Shown here piece by piece: positions 1-6,704 of a DNA stretch of 16,034 nucleotides. How positions within the stretch are numbered: the first letter of the stretch is position 1; each line of letters opens with the position of its first letter. The DNA is from an uncultured Clostridia bacterium (GTDB lineage: Bacteria; Bacillota; Clostridia; Lachnospirales; Lachnospiraceae): the NCBI GenBank assembly GCA_947304065.1, contig CAMZAI010000040.1, positions 1 through 16,034 of the forward strand, in the 5' to 3' direction. The notes under the pieces are model-generated. The model saw nothing but the letters and a program-made list of their open reading frames with translations, ran no database searches and had not been told where the DNA came from. The position numbers were made by a program, and so were the translations under genes.

Positions 1-668
1 TAGTAAGAAGCCTTATCTAAAACGGCGGAGGTGCCGCCGTTCGCCACCTCCGTATTGTCGTCAGTATTATTGTTTGCTTCGGGTTCTCCCTCTTCGGGTT
101 CGGGCTCGACAACGGTATCTATCGAGTCAACCGCGCGGATGATCAGTCTGGTAGCGATGTAGCATTCCTGACCGTCATAGATTACCCTGGTCCATTCCTC
201 ATTGTAGCCTGTTCTTTCGAGTCTCTTGCCCTCTTCAAGGAAAGCAACCTTCTCGGTATCGGTCGAAGCACCGAGTCTTAAGTTAACGCCGTCCTTTGTA
301 TCAACGTAATCGGCCTTGGATTCGAATTTGTATCCGAATGTAAGGTCTGATATGGGTGTAGGCGTAGCGGGCACAGGTGTGGCCGTAGGAGCCTCTGTGG
401 GGGCTTCCGTGGGTGCCTGTGTGGGATCCGAGGGAGCTGTGGGCTCAACTGCATCCGTAGGTGTGTCCGCAGCGGACGTGGGATCGTTCTTTGCCTCCTG
501 CGTGGGATCCGCAGGCGTATCCGTAGGCTTCGACGCTGCTTCGGTGGGTTTATTGTTCTCGCTTCCGGTGTCGTTGTTCAGACCCGTCAGGATCAGTACT
601 CCCACCAGTATCAGGATCAGCACGCCCAGTACATAGGGCATGATGCTCAAAAGCTTGGTTCTGTTCAT
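1..668 (-). CDS. Membrane-anchored SH3b-domain protein (3' end outside window)
   Basis: Partial: 222 codons are readable without a stop before the window edge. The product begins MNRTK and has one hydrophobic segment at about residues 8-30. With the basic N-terminus this suggests a single anchor and an extracytoplasmic C-terminus. Residues 41-106 are a Pro/Thr/Ala/Glu-rich linker. An SH3-type-3 (SH3b) domain lies at about 119-178, recognised from the VNLRLGAS core and the EWTRV and GQECYIATR segments. An acidic, Asn-rich tail follows (about 185-210). SH3b domains generally bind cell-wall peptides, so a cell-surface or wall-sensing role is inferred; no catalytic domain is visible before the edge. 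The start has an AGGAGG (680-685) 10 nt upstream. It lies 77 nt after ahcY, with a hairpin in the gap, so it may be read with ahcY or separately. Domain call fairly sure; function unknown. Confidence 0.8.
   Translation of the reverse strand, partial: MNRTKLLSIMPYVLGVLILILVGVLILTGLNNDTGSENNKPTEAASKPTDTPADPTQEAKNDPTSAADTPTDAVEPTAPSDPTQAPTEAPTEAPTATPVPATPTPISDLTFGYKFESKADYVDTKDGVNLRLGASTDTEKVAFLEEGKRLERTGYNEEWTRVIYDGQECYIATRLIIRAVDSIDTVVEPEPEEGEPEANNNTDDNTEVANGGTSAVLDKASY
351..548 (-). repeat. Low-complexity Pro/Thr/Ala linker repeats inside the SH3b protein
   Basis: This stretch encodes residues 41-106, built from degenerate short units such as PTEA, DPTQ, TDTP and PTEAPTEAPTA. It repeats at DNA level too (multiple copies of a GGGATCC-like and GTAGG-like word on the plus strand). 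It is typical of a flexible wall-spanning linker. It also produces a long antisense open frame rich in Val/Gly/Ser that is not a gene. Repeat number could vary between strains; that is inference. Confidence 0.7.
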
Positions 669-690
669 GTTAATATAATCCTCCTGTTTA

Positions 691-710
691 GGATCGGCTT
701 TGGCCGATCC
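691..710 (-). other. Perfect inverted repeat just upstream of the SH3b gene RBS
   Basis: GGATCGGC (691-698) and GCCGATCC (703-710) form a perfect 8-bp stem with a 4-nt loop, between the ahcY stop and the AGGAGG of the SH3b gene. On the minus strand the stem is followed by TAAACAGG, not a T-run, so it is not a standard intrinsic terminator. It could be an operator, an mRNA-processing or stabilising stem, or a weak terminator. The structure is seen; the role is open. Confidence 0.55.
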
Positions 711-745
711 TGATTCCCTGCTGTATTCTTTACTTTGGCACCATG

Positions 746-1984
746 CTATTTGCTCAGGTATGCTTTCTGCTCGGGCGTGAGCACATCGATGTGCTTGCCG
801 AGGAATTCAAGCTTGCGCAGCGCAACCGCATCGTCGATCTCCTTCGGAACCTTGATCAGCCTCTCGCCGATCTGTCCCTCGTGCTCGACAAGGTACTTCG
901 CGCTGAGCGCCTGGATCGCAAAGCTCATATCCATGATCTCGGCGGGATGTCCGTCGCCTGCCGCAAGGTTTACGAGCCTTCCCTCTGCAAGGATGTATAT
1001 CCAGTTTCCGTTTTCCAGCTTATATCCCATGATATTATTGCGCATGGGCGCACTCTCGACAGCCATCTCCTTCAACCCGGCGACATCGACTTCTACGTCG
1101 AAATGTCCGGCGTTGCAGCAGATCGCGCCGTTCTTCATCTTCATAAAATCGCTCTTGCGAACGACATTGTCGCATCCGGTTACCGTAACGAAGAAATCTC
1201 CGCGTGAAGCAGCTTCCGCCATGGGCATTACGTCAAAGCCGTCCATTACGGCCTCGATAGCCTTGATCGGGTCTACCTCGGTCACGATAACTTCCGCGCC
1301 GAGTCCCTTCGCTCTCATCGCAACGCCCTTGCCGCACCAGCCGTATCCGGCCACAACGACAACCTTGCCGCATACGATAAGATTCGTGGTCCTGTTGATG
1401 CCGTCCCATACCGACTGTCCGGTGCCGTAACGGTTATCGAAAAGATGCTTGCAGTCCGCGTCGTTTACAAGTACCATCGGGAACTCGAGCGTTCCGGCCT
1501 TTGCCATCGCCTTCAGCCTGATAATGCCCGTAGTGGTCTCTTCACAGCCGCCGATAACATATTTAAGTCTGTCGCGATGTCTGGTGTGCAGTGCATTTAC
1601 CAGGTCTCCGCCGTCGTCGATGATTATCTGGCAATTGTTCTCAAGCACATGATCGATGTGCGTGTTATACTCTTCCTCAGTCGTTCCGTGCCATGCGTGA
1701 ACCTCGATACCCGCATCAACAAGAGCCGCCGCCACATCGTCCTGTGTGGAAAGCGGATTCGAACCGGTCACGAACAGCTCCGCGCCGCCGGCCGCGATAA
1801 CCTTGCACAGGTATGCGGTCTTTGCCTCAAGATGGATGGACAGCGCCACTCTCTTGCCGGCGAAGGGCTTAGTCTTCCGGAATTCTTCTTCAAGCCCGCG
1901 AAGCAGCGGACAATTGCGTTTAACCCATTCTATCTTTCTCGCACCCGAAGGAGCCAGAGAGATATCCCTGATCTCAGCATTCAT
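746..1984 (-). CDS. ahcY: Adenosylhomocysteinase, short (archaeal/Thermotoga-like) form
   Basis: 412 aa. Cytoplasmic NAD-dependent enzyme that reversibly splits S-adenosylhomocysteine into adenosine and homocysteine; in this context it may act on the inosyl analogue. Visible family motifs: SIHLEAKTA (49-57), NPLSTQDD (76-83), IDDGGD (122-127), EETTTG (148-153), K179 and D183 in CKHLFDNRYGTG (catalytic Lys/Asp region), the NAD-binding GYGWCGKG (213-220) followed by TEVDP, and the NAGHFDVEVD segment. It lacks the C-terminal tail ending in KPDHYRY and the extra segment of the long bacterial/eukaryal form, ending instead in YLSK. The ATG start is preceded by GGAGG at 1993-1997. It begins 18 nt after mtaD and is almost surely co-transcribed with it. 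Family assignment is secure; which purine nucleoside it prefers is not. Confidence 0.96.
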   Translation of the reverse strand: MNAEIRDISLAPSGARKIEWVKRNCPLLRGLEEEFRKTKPFAGKRVALSIHLEAKTAYLCKVIAAGGAELFVTGSNPLSTQDDVAAALVDAGIEVHAWHGTTEEEYNTHIDHVLENNCQIIIDDGGDLVNALHTRHRDRLKYVIGGCEETTTGIIRLKAMAKAGTLEFPMVLVNDADCKHLFDNRYGTGQSVWDGINRTTNLIVCGKVVVVAGYGWCGKGVAMRAKGLGAEVIVTEVDPIKAIEAVMDGFDVMPMAEAASRGDFFVTVTGCDNVVRKSDFMKMKNGAICCNAGHFDVEVDVAGLKEMAVESAPMRNNIMGYKLENGNWIYILAEGRLVNLAAGDGHPAEIMDMSFAIQALSAKYLVEHEGQIGERLIKVPKEIDDAVALRKLEFLGKHIDVLTPEQKAYLSK

Positions 1985-2002
1985 TAATCTTTCCTCCGAT
2001 CA

Positions 2003-3328
2003 TTATTTACTGCTCTTCTTATTTCTGATTATCTCCATATAGCGCTCTCCGATCCTGTTCATTTCGAAGTAAACGCGTTCTTCATCTATGGTGGTGAGTA
2101 CTTTGTGCTCCATTAAAATCTTACCATTTACTAAGACGGTGTCAACCTCTGATCCGTTCGCAGAGTAAATTAATGCGGAAATAAGGTTGTTATTCGGCTG
2201 AAGCTGAGGCGTTTTAAGATCGATAACGGCAATGTCCGCCTTATAGCCTTCGCGGATCTCGCCGAGCTCGTTTGCGCGTCCCAGAGCCGCAGCGCCGCCG
2301 AGTGTAGCGAATTTCAGCACGTTCTCCGCAGAAACGGCGGTAGCTTCTTTCAGGAGTCCCTTGTGGATCATCGCCTCAAAAGTCATCTCCCTGAACATGT
2401 TCAATGTATTGTTGCTGGCGGCTCCGTCGGTACCGATACAGATGTTAAGGCCCTTTTCGAGCATTTTGGGTACGGGCGAGAAACCGTTCGCGAGCTTCGC
2501 GTTGCTGAACGGATTTATCGCAACGTTAACATTCTTTGCCTTCAGTATGTCGAAATCGCGATCCTCAAGATATACGCAGTGAGCCGCGATGCTGTGAACA
2601 TCGAAAACTCCCATGCTGTCCACATACTCGACGGGCGTCATGTTGTATTTCTCGCGGCACATATTGACCTCGGTCTGACCTTCGGCCACATGCATATTGA
2701 GTCCGAGTCCGCGCTCCTTCGCTATCTCAACGACATGCTTTAAGAAATCGCCGCTGCAGGAATAGGGCGCGTGAGGTCCGAGCATGGCAAAACGCAGGTC
2801 GCCGTCGCACCAGGTGTCCAGATCGTGCAGTGCCTCGTTTACGCGGCGCATGCCGCCCTCGTCGTTATACTCGCTTCCTACGATACCCCTTGTAAAGCAG
2901 GCCCTGAGACCGCTCTCCTTTGCCGCTTTCGCATTCACGTCGGGGCAGATGTACATATCTACATACGAGGTGGTTCCGGTCCGGATCATCTCGATATTGG
3001 CAAGCAGCGTTCCGAAATAGCTCTCCTCGGGAGTCATCGCATCCTCAAGAGGCTCGATCGTATCGAACAGCCATGTCGTAAAAGGCACGTCGTCCGCAAT
3101 GTTCCTGAACATGGTCATATACGCGTGCGTGTGCGCATTGATCAGTCCGGGGATCGCAAGCCTGTCTTTGCCGTCTATGATCTTATCGGCCTTCGGGGCA
3201 TCCTGCGCCTGCATTGTGGTATCGACCTTAAAGATACGGTCGTCCTTAATGTAAATATCAGCATTCCTGATCACCGCGCTGCCGTTCTCATACAGCAAAG
3301 CCTTTATTTTCTCCAGTTTAATAACCAT
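2003..3328 (-). CDS. mtaD: 5-methylthioadenosine/S-adenosylhomocysteine deaminase (amidohydrolase)
   Basis: 441 aa. Metal-dependent cytoplasmic deaminase of the amidohydrolase superfamily; family members convert SAH and methylthioadenosine (sometimes adenosine) to the inosine derivatives. Seen: the HTH metal pair (H66, H68) in GLINAHTHAYM, LGPHAPYS (H186), HVAEGQTE (H213, E216), AAHCVY (H250) and IGTDGAASNN (D301). All metal and catalytic residues expected for the TM0936-like deaminases are present. ATG start with AAAGGAG at 3338-3344. It is the first gene of the unit, followed after 18 nt by ahcY, which links it to SAH turnover rather than to general cytosine or guanine deamination. Substrate choice among MTA, SAH and adenosine cannot be settled from sequence. 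Confidence 0.92.
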   Translation of the reverse strand: MVIKLEKIKALLYENGSAVIRNADIYIKDDRIFKVDTTMQAQDAPKADKIIDGKDRLAIPGLINAHTHAYMTMFRNIADDVPFTTWLFDTIEPLEDAMTPEESYFGTLLANIEMIRTGTTSYVDMYICPDVNAKAAKESGLRACFTRGIVGSEYNDEGGMRRVNEALHDLDTWCDGDLRFAMLGPHAPYSCSGDFLKHVVEIAKERGLGLNMHVAEGQTEVNMCREKYNMTPVEYVDSMGVFDVHSIAAHCVYLEDRDFDILKAKNVNVAINPFSNAKLANGFSPVPKMLEKGLNICIGTDGAASNNTLNMFREMTFEAMIHKGLLKEATAVSAENVLKFATLGGAAALGRANELGEIREGYKADIAVIDLKTPQLQPNNNLISALIYSANGSEVDTVLVNGKILMEHKVLTTIDEERVYFEMNRIGERYMEIIRNKKSSK

Positions 3329-3407
3329 CCGTCCGCTCTCCTTTCATTGCATTCCAGGCATTCGCAGTTTTTCTACATTTTTTTCTCGCATTTTATGTAG
3401 TTACACG

Positions 3408-3413
3408 ATTATA
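3408..3413 (-). promoter_or_regulatory. Candidate -10 element for mtaD-ahcY
   Basis: TATAAT on the minus strand, in an AT-rich stretch about 80 nt before the mtaD start. No clear -35 at 16-18 nt spacing is seen (CCCATT-like), so the call is tentative. The leader contains a weak 6-bp stem CTACAT/ATGTAG (3373-3378 with 3395-3400). At about 70 nt the leader is too short for a SAM-I or SAH aptamer. Nothing else is recognised in the 268-nt gap to the next gene except that gene's terminator. Confidence 0.4.
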
Positions 3414-3534
3414 TTAACAAATTGTTCACAAATGGGTCATTCTTTGCTCATATTTAGCCTGTATAATGAACTCATCAAAACAAAACAGTACCGAACAGGT
3501 ACTCCTGAATATGACATACAGATAATTTTTTTCA

Positions 3535-3576
3535 TAAAACAAAGCCCGGTAGTAACCCTCCCCCTCTATCGGGCTT
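3535..3576 (-). terminator. Intrinsic terminator of the proC-proB-REC/Hpt unit
   Basis: AAGCCCG...CGGGCTT arms (3570-3576 with 3542-3548), continued by TAG/CTA across one mismatch. On the minus strand this is followed by TTTGTTTTAT. It lies about 20 nt past the stop of the REC/Hpt gene. On the plus strand the stem also forms, with a G-U pair, and a T6 run follows some 15 nt later. Confidence 0.75.
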
Positions 3577-3596
3577 CTCCTCTGCCCTTTTTTAGG

Positions 3597-4715
3597 TCAT
3601 TCGGCTTTTTCGAACAGTTCGTCGAAGATCTTTTTGACCGTTACATAATCCAAAGCACCGGCCGCCTCTATGGCGGCTTTTGTTTTTCTCCTGGCCTCGC
3701 CGCAGAAAGCGTCCCTCAGCAGATTGAGGCCTTCAAGGATATAGTCTATTTCAAATCTGTCTATCGCCGCCGCGGTATATTCCCTGACCTCTTTGAGCTC
3801 CTCTTCCGAAAGAGGATGCACGGGCGTCGAATAATCCTCCTCGGGTCCCGTTTCCTCAAGAGACTTTAAATATCCTTCCAGCGCGTCGTCCAGCTGGAGG
3901 ATCGCGGTCATCGTATGCGAAATGTACTCGGTAACGCTTTCCTGGTGTCCCGCGGTAAACGAAGGGATCATATGCCTGATCTCGGCGTCGTTCAAAAGAT
4001 CCGTAGCCCAGATCTCTATACGCTCGGAAACCATCGTCAGTTCCTCAAAACCTATATTTGAAAAAACGATCTTGAGGCAATGCGAGGCGTGCTTAAGCTG
4101 CGCGGGATCGCCGGTCTTTAAATAATCGCTCAGTTCGCGCATATAATCACGTATGTCCACGGACGCCGCCTTGATCAGACGGACATAATTCTCCGTGATA
4201 CCGCCGGCGTTCGTAAGTCCTTTTCCGATATTGAGTCCCGCAACCATGGACATAAAGGACCTCATGCGCGAAGCTTCGCTGTCCGCGACGTAATTCTCCG
4301 TTTCGGGTCCTCCGCCCTTTAAAAGCAGTCCCTCTTCGATCCTGTAGCCGCCTTCGGGGACATGGGTCCTGATCAGCCTGATAAGATCGGCAAGCTTCGG
4401 TGGTTTAAGGACCGCAGCGTTCGCGCCCGCCTCTATGAACTGCGCAGCTATGGGGCCTACGGGTTCTTCCGTCATCGCGTAGATCGGCACGGTGCTGAAT
4501 TCCCTGATCTTTCTGGTCGCTTCAACTCCGTTCATCTCGGGCATGATGTAATCCATCAGTACAAACGCGTAGTCGTTCTCACGTATCATCCTGATGGCTT
4601 CCGTACCCGAGACGGCGATGCTGCCCTCCAGTTCGAAGGCGTTGATCTTTTCGGCGTTCACCGTAGCGTTCACGTCATTGTCGTCTACTATCAAGACCTT
4701 ATACTTATCAGTCAC
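3597..4715 (-). CDS. Response-regulator receiver fused to an Hpt domain (phosphorelay protein)
   Basis: 372 aa, no DNA-binding domain. Residues 5-120 are a REC domain: acidic pair D11/D12 (LIVDDN), phospho-acceptor D55 in LMDYIMPEMNG, T82 and K104 (LKPP). Residues about 155-250 look like an Hpt bundle: GLNIGKGLTNAGG, then HCLKIVFSNIG with H212 as likely phosphohistidine. The C-terminal 70 residues (about 302-372) are helical and resemble a second Hpt-like bundle without an obvious active His. It should pass phosphate between a hybrid kinase and another receiver; no kinase is in the window. Start codon is GTG, 8 nt inside the proB 3' end, with GGAGG at 4721-4725 within proB, so translation is probably coupled. 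It is the last gene of the proC-proB unit. Domain call strong; signal and partner unknown. Confidence 0.88.
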   Translation of the reverse strand: MTDKYKVLIVDDNDVNATVNAEKINAFELEGSIAVSGTEAIRMIRENDYAFVLMDYIMPEMNGVEATRKIREFSTVPIYAMTEEPVGPIAAQFIEAGANAAVLKPPKLADLIRLIRTHVPEGGYRIEEGLLLKGGGPETENYVADSEASRMRSFMSMVAGLNIGKGLTNAGGITENYVRLIKAASVDIRDYMRELSDYLKTGDPAQLKHASHCLKIVFSNIGFEELTMVSERIEIWATDLLNDAEIRHMIPSFTAGHQESVTEYISHTMTAILQLDDALEGYLKSLEETGPEEDYSTPVHPLSEEELKEVREYTAAAIDRFEIDYILEGLNLLRDAFCGEARRKTKAAIEAAGALDYVTVKKIFDELFEKAE

Positions 4716-5553
4716 TGCAGCCTCCGCTAAGATAATCGATCAGATGGAAATTCTCATTCTTGTGCGCGAGGAAAAGTGTACCTATCTTCTCTCCCGCGAT
4801 GATCTCATGTATCACATCGAGGTTCTCGCTGTCCGCGATCACCATGTCCGCACCGGAATCGTTCGCGATACGCGCTGCGGATATCTTCGTGGACATTCCG
4901 CCGCTTCCGACATCGGAACCCACGCCCTTGCCCATGGCAATGATGCTGTCATCGATAAACTCTACGGTATCGATGAATTTTGCGTCGGGATTCTTTCTCG
5001 GATCGTCGGTATAGAGTCCGTCGATATCCGAGAGCAGTATCAGCAGATCCGCGCCGACCAGCGCCGCAACGATAGCCGAAAGGGTATCGTTGTCGCCGAA
5101 CTCGATCTCATCGGTCGACACGGTATCGTTCTCGTTAACAACAGGGATCACATTCAGCTTTAAGAGCTCGCTGAACGTATTTCTCGCGTTGCGCCTGCTC
5201 TTGTCCGCGATCATCGTGTTCTTGGTCATAAGTACCTGCGCAACCTTCGTTCCGTACTCGGCAAAAAGGTGCTGATAGATCGTCATGAGGCTCGCCTGCC
5301 CCACTGCGGCGCAGGCCTGTTTAAGCTCTTTTGTGGAAGGCCTGCCGGTAAGTCCGATAAGATTGCGTCCCACTGCGATCGCACCCGAGGAAACAAGGAT
5401 CACTTCCTTGCCGGCGTTCTGCAAGTCCGTGAGTATCCTGACAAGCTTCTCGATACGCGCCAGCGCGGGCTTACCCGTCTCGGGATGCGTGATCGACGAG
5501 GACCCGATCTTTACTACGATCCTCTTTTTATCCTTAAGGTATTTTCTGTCCAT
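4708..5553 (-). CDS. proB: Glutamate 5-kinase, PUA-less short form
   Basis: 281 aa from the chosen ATG. Phosphorylates glutamate with ATP to give glutamyl 5-phosphate, the first step of proline synthesis. Amino-acid-kinase motifs: VVKIGSSSIT (nucleotide/glutamate site), LVSSGAIAVG, VNENDTVS and EFGDNDTLSA, LLSDIDGLYT, and GMSTKISAARIA. The C-terminal PUA domain of E. coli-type ProB (about 367 aa) is absent, as in several Firmicutes and other short forms. The open frame extends 15 codons upstream to 5598 inside proC, but the ATG at 5553, one base after the proC stop and with a GAAGGG-like site, gives the normal KKRIVVKIG N-terminus. It overlaps the following REC/Hpt gene by 8 nt. proA, the middle enzyme of the pathway, is not in this unit. 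Confidence 0.95.
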   Translation of the reverse strand: MDRKYLKDKKRIVVKIGSSSITHPETGKPALARIEKLVRILTDLQNAGKEVILVSSGAIAVGRNLIGLTGRPSTKELKQACAAVGQASLMTIYQHLFAEYGTKVAQVLMTKNTMIADKSRRNARNTFSELLKLNVIPVVNENDTVSTDEIEFGDNDTLSAIVAALVGADLLILLSDIDGLYTDDPRKNPDAKFIDTVEFIDDSIIAMGKGVGSDVGSGGMSTKISAARIANDSGADMVIADSENLDVIHEIIAGEKIGTLFLAHKNENFHLIDYLSGGCSD

Positions 5554-5554
5554 G

Positions 5555-6367
5555 TCAAACGCCCTTCTGCAGCTCTTCACCGCGCTTGTAGCAGGCATCC
5601 GTAGCCTTGAACACAGCGTTCCTTAAGCCTTCTTCCTCAAGGGCCGCTACGGCCGCGATAGTGGTGCCTCCGGGTGAGCATACATTATCCTTGAGCCTGC
5701 CGGGATGCTCTCCGGTCTCAAGCACCATCTTTGCCGAACCCAGAACGGTCTGCGCTGCAAGCCTGTAGGCCATGTCGCGCGGAATTCCGTATCTTACGAC
5801 ACTGTCCGCAAGAGCCTCGATAAACATATATACATAGGCCGGAGAACTGCCGTTGGCACAGATGGCCGCATTCATCAGCTTTTCGGGAATGATCTCGTAT
5901 CTGCCCACCGCGCCGAACAGATTCGTAACCGCCAGCTTCTGCTCATCGCTGAATCCGCCTGCGTAATCCGAGAAACAGATGCAGCTCATGCCTTCCCCGA
6001 CCATCGCGGGCGTATTCGGCATGATCCTGACGATCCTGACTTCCTGCCCGATACCGTCGTGAAGTCTCTCGCAGGTAACGCCGGCCGCTATCGAGATAAC
6101 GGTCTTCCCCGCGATATCCGCCTTCTTCAGGTCCTCGAATACCTTATCGATCATCTGGGGCTTTACGCAGATGACAATATTCTCACTCTCATTCGCAAGT
6201 TCTGCGGTATCCCTGCTGTATCCGATACCCGACTTTGCCTTTACTCTTTCATTCTCCGCGGCAAAAGGAGTCGAAAATGTTACGTTCTCTTTTCCGACCA
6301 GTCCCGCGGCGCCCATAAGCAGGGGATAACCCATGTTTCCCGCACCGATAAATCCGTATTTTTTCAA
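5555..6367 (-). CDS. proC: Pyrroline-5-carboxylate reductase
   Basis: 270 aa. Reduces 1-pyrroline-5-carboxylate to proline with NAD(P)H in the cytoplasm. Seen: N-terminal Rossmann motif GFIGAGNMG (5-13), CVKPQ, RIMPNTPAMVGEG, the dimerisation/active-site segment ANGSSPAYVYMFIEALAD, and VCSPGGTTIAAV near the C-terminus; the length is typical. The start is TTG, supported by GGAGG at 6375-6379 seven bases upstream and by the immediate Rossmann strand. It is the first gene of its unit; proB follows after one base. Promoter TTGCAA-17-TATCAT upstream. Confidence 0.96.
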   Translation of the reverse strand: MKKYGFIGAGNMGYPLLMGAAGLVGKENVTFSTPFAAENERVKAKSGIGYSRDTAELANESENIVICVKPQMIDKVFEDLKKADIAGKTVISIAAGVTCERLHDGIGQEVRIVRIMPNTPAMVGEGMSCICFSDYAGGFSDEQKLAVTNLFGAVGRYEIIPEKLMNAAICANGSSPAYVYMFIEALADSVVRYGIPRDMAYRLAAQTVLGSAKMVLETGEHPGRLKDNVCSPGGTTIAAVAALEEEGLRNAVFKATDACYKRGEELQKGV

Positions 6368-6418
6368 ATCGCTTCCTCCGATCCGAACATCGGCTTAATT
6401 CACCGACTCTCTTACTGA

Positions 6419-6447
6419 ATGATAGCAAATCCGCTATTCTCTTGCAA
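6419..6447 (-). promoter_or_regulatory. Sigma-A promoter of proC-proB-REC/Hpt
   Basis: Minus strand TTGCAA (-35, 6442-6447) and TATCAT (-10, 6419-6424), separated by 17 nt. The 5' leader of about 45 nt includes a small TCGG/CCGA hairpin before the GGAGG of proC. The promoter is divergent from the thiT promoter, the two -35 boxes lying about 24 bp apart. Confidence 0.75.
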
Positions 6448-6471
6448 GGAAAAATCTTTTTCACGGCACTA

Positions 6472-6500
6472 TTGACAATCGCCCTGCGTTGCTTTAATAT
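6472..6500 (+). promoter_or_regulatory. thiT: Sigma-A promoter of the TPP riboswitch-thiT unit
   Basis: TTGACA (6472-6477) and TAATAT (6495-6500) with a 17-nt spacer. Transcription would begin about 6507, just before the riboswitch P1 stem. The 337-nt gap between proC and thiT is filled by two divergent promoters, this aptamer and a possible translational switch. Confidence 0.9.
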
Positions 6501-6507
6501 TATCGCC

Positions 6508-6604
6508 GAAAGCTAGGGGCGCCTATTGCTGAGATGCACGGACGCGCATGCGCCGTGCTGTCCCTCATAACTTGAACCGGATAATACCGGCGTAAGGAAG
6601 CTGC
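6508..6604 (+). promoter_or_regulatory. TPP riboswitch aptamer (THI element)
   Basis: Classic conserved blocks: CTGAGA (6529-6534) in the pyrimidine-sensing arm, and GAACCGGATAATACCGGCGT (6574-6593) in the pyrophosphate arm, followed by AAGGAAGC. P1 is closed by AGCT (6511-6514) with AGCT (6599-6602); GGGG (6516-6519) can pair with the CCC near 6562. The optional P3a arm is a GCACGG/CCGTGC hairpin with GCGCATGCGC inside. It binds thiamine pyrophosphate and should lower thiT expression when TPP is plentiful. Confidence 0.96.
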
Positions 6605-6697
6605 ATACTTTTTTCAGTATGTCTGTAGGATGACCCTCTTTTACCGCTGTGGACACGGAGCATTGCTCCTGCCGCAAGCATTTATCATCAGGAGGGA
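6604..6697 (+). promoter_or_regulatory. Probable expression platform and RBS of thiT
   Basis: After the aptamer comes a hairpin CATACT/AGTATG (6604-6609 with 6616-6621). Then GGAGC (6657-6661) can pair with GCTCC (6665-6669), while CTCCTG (6666-6671) can instead pair with CAGGAG (6689-6694), which covers the AGGAGGG ribosome binding site of thiT. No hairpin followed by a T-run is seen before the gene. This points to control of translation rather than of termination; the pairing is read by eye, not folded. Confidence 0.55.
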
Positions 6698-6704
6698 AAG
6701 TCTT

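Noticed and set aside
316..636. Plus-strand open frame encoding a Val/Gly/Ser-repeat protein
   Set aside because: It is the antisense of the Pro/Thr-rich linker of the SH3b gene; no ribosome site and the repeats mirror the real frame.
735..1987. Several plus-strand open frames over ahcY
   Set aside because: They lie wholly opposite a gene with all family motifs; they lack RBS sites and recognisable domains.
3329..3480. SAM or SAH riboswitch ahead of mtaD-ahcY
   Set aside because: No conserved aptamer blocks and too little space between the likely transcription start and the gene.
3432..3869. Plus-strand open frame with a TATAAT (3462-3467) inside its 5' end
   Set aside because: It crosses a terminator and the 3' end of the REC/Hpt gene, has no good -35 at proper spacing and no family resemblance.
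5554..5598. Upstream extension of proB
   Set aside because: The 15 extra residues are encoded within proC in another frame; the ATG at 5553 gives the normal N-terminus.
6630..6704. In-frame upstream start for thiT
   Set aside because: It lies in the riboswitch leader; the ATG at 6705 has a strong AGGAGGG and the expected N-terminus.
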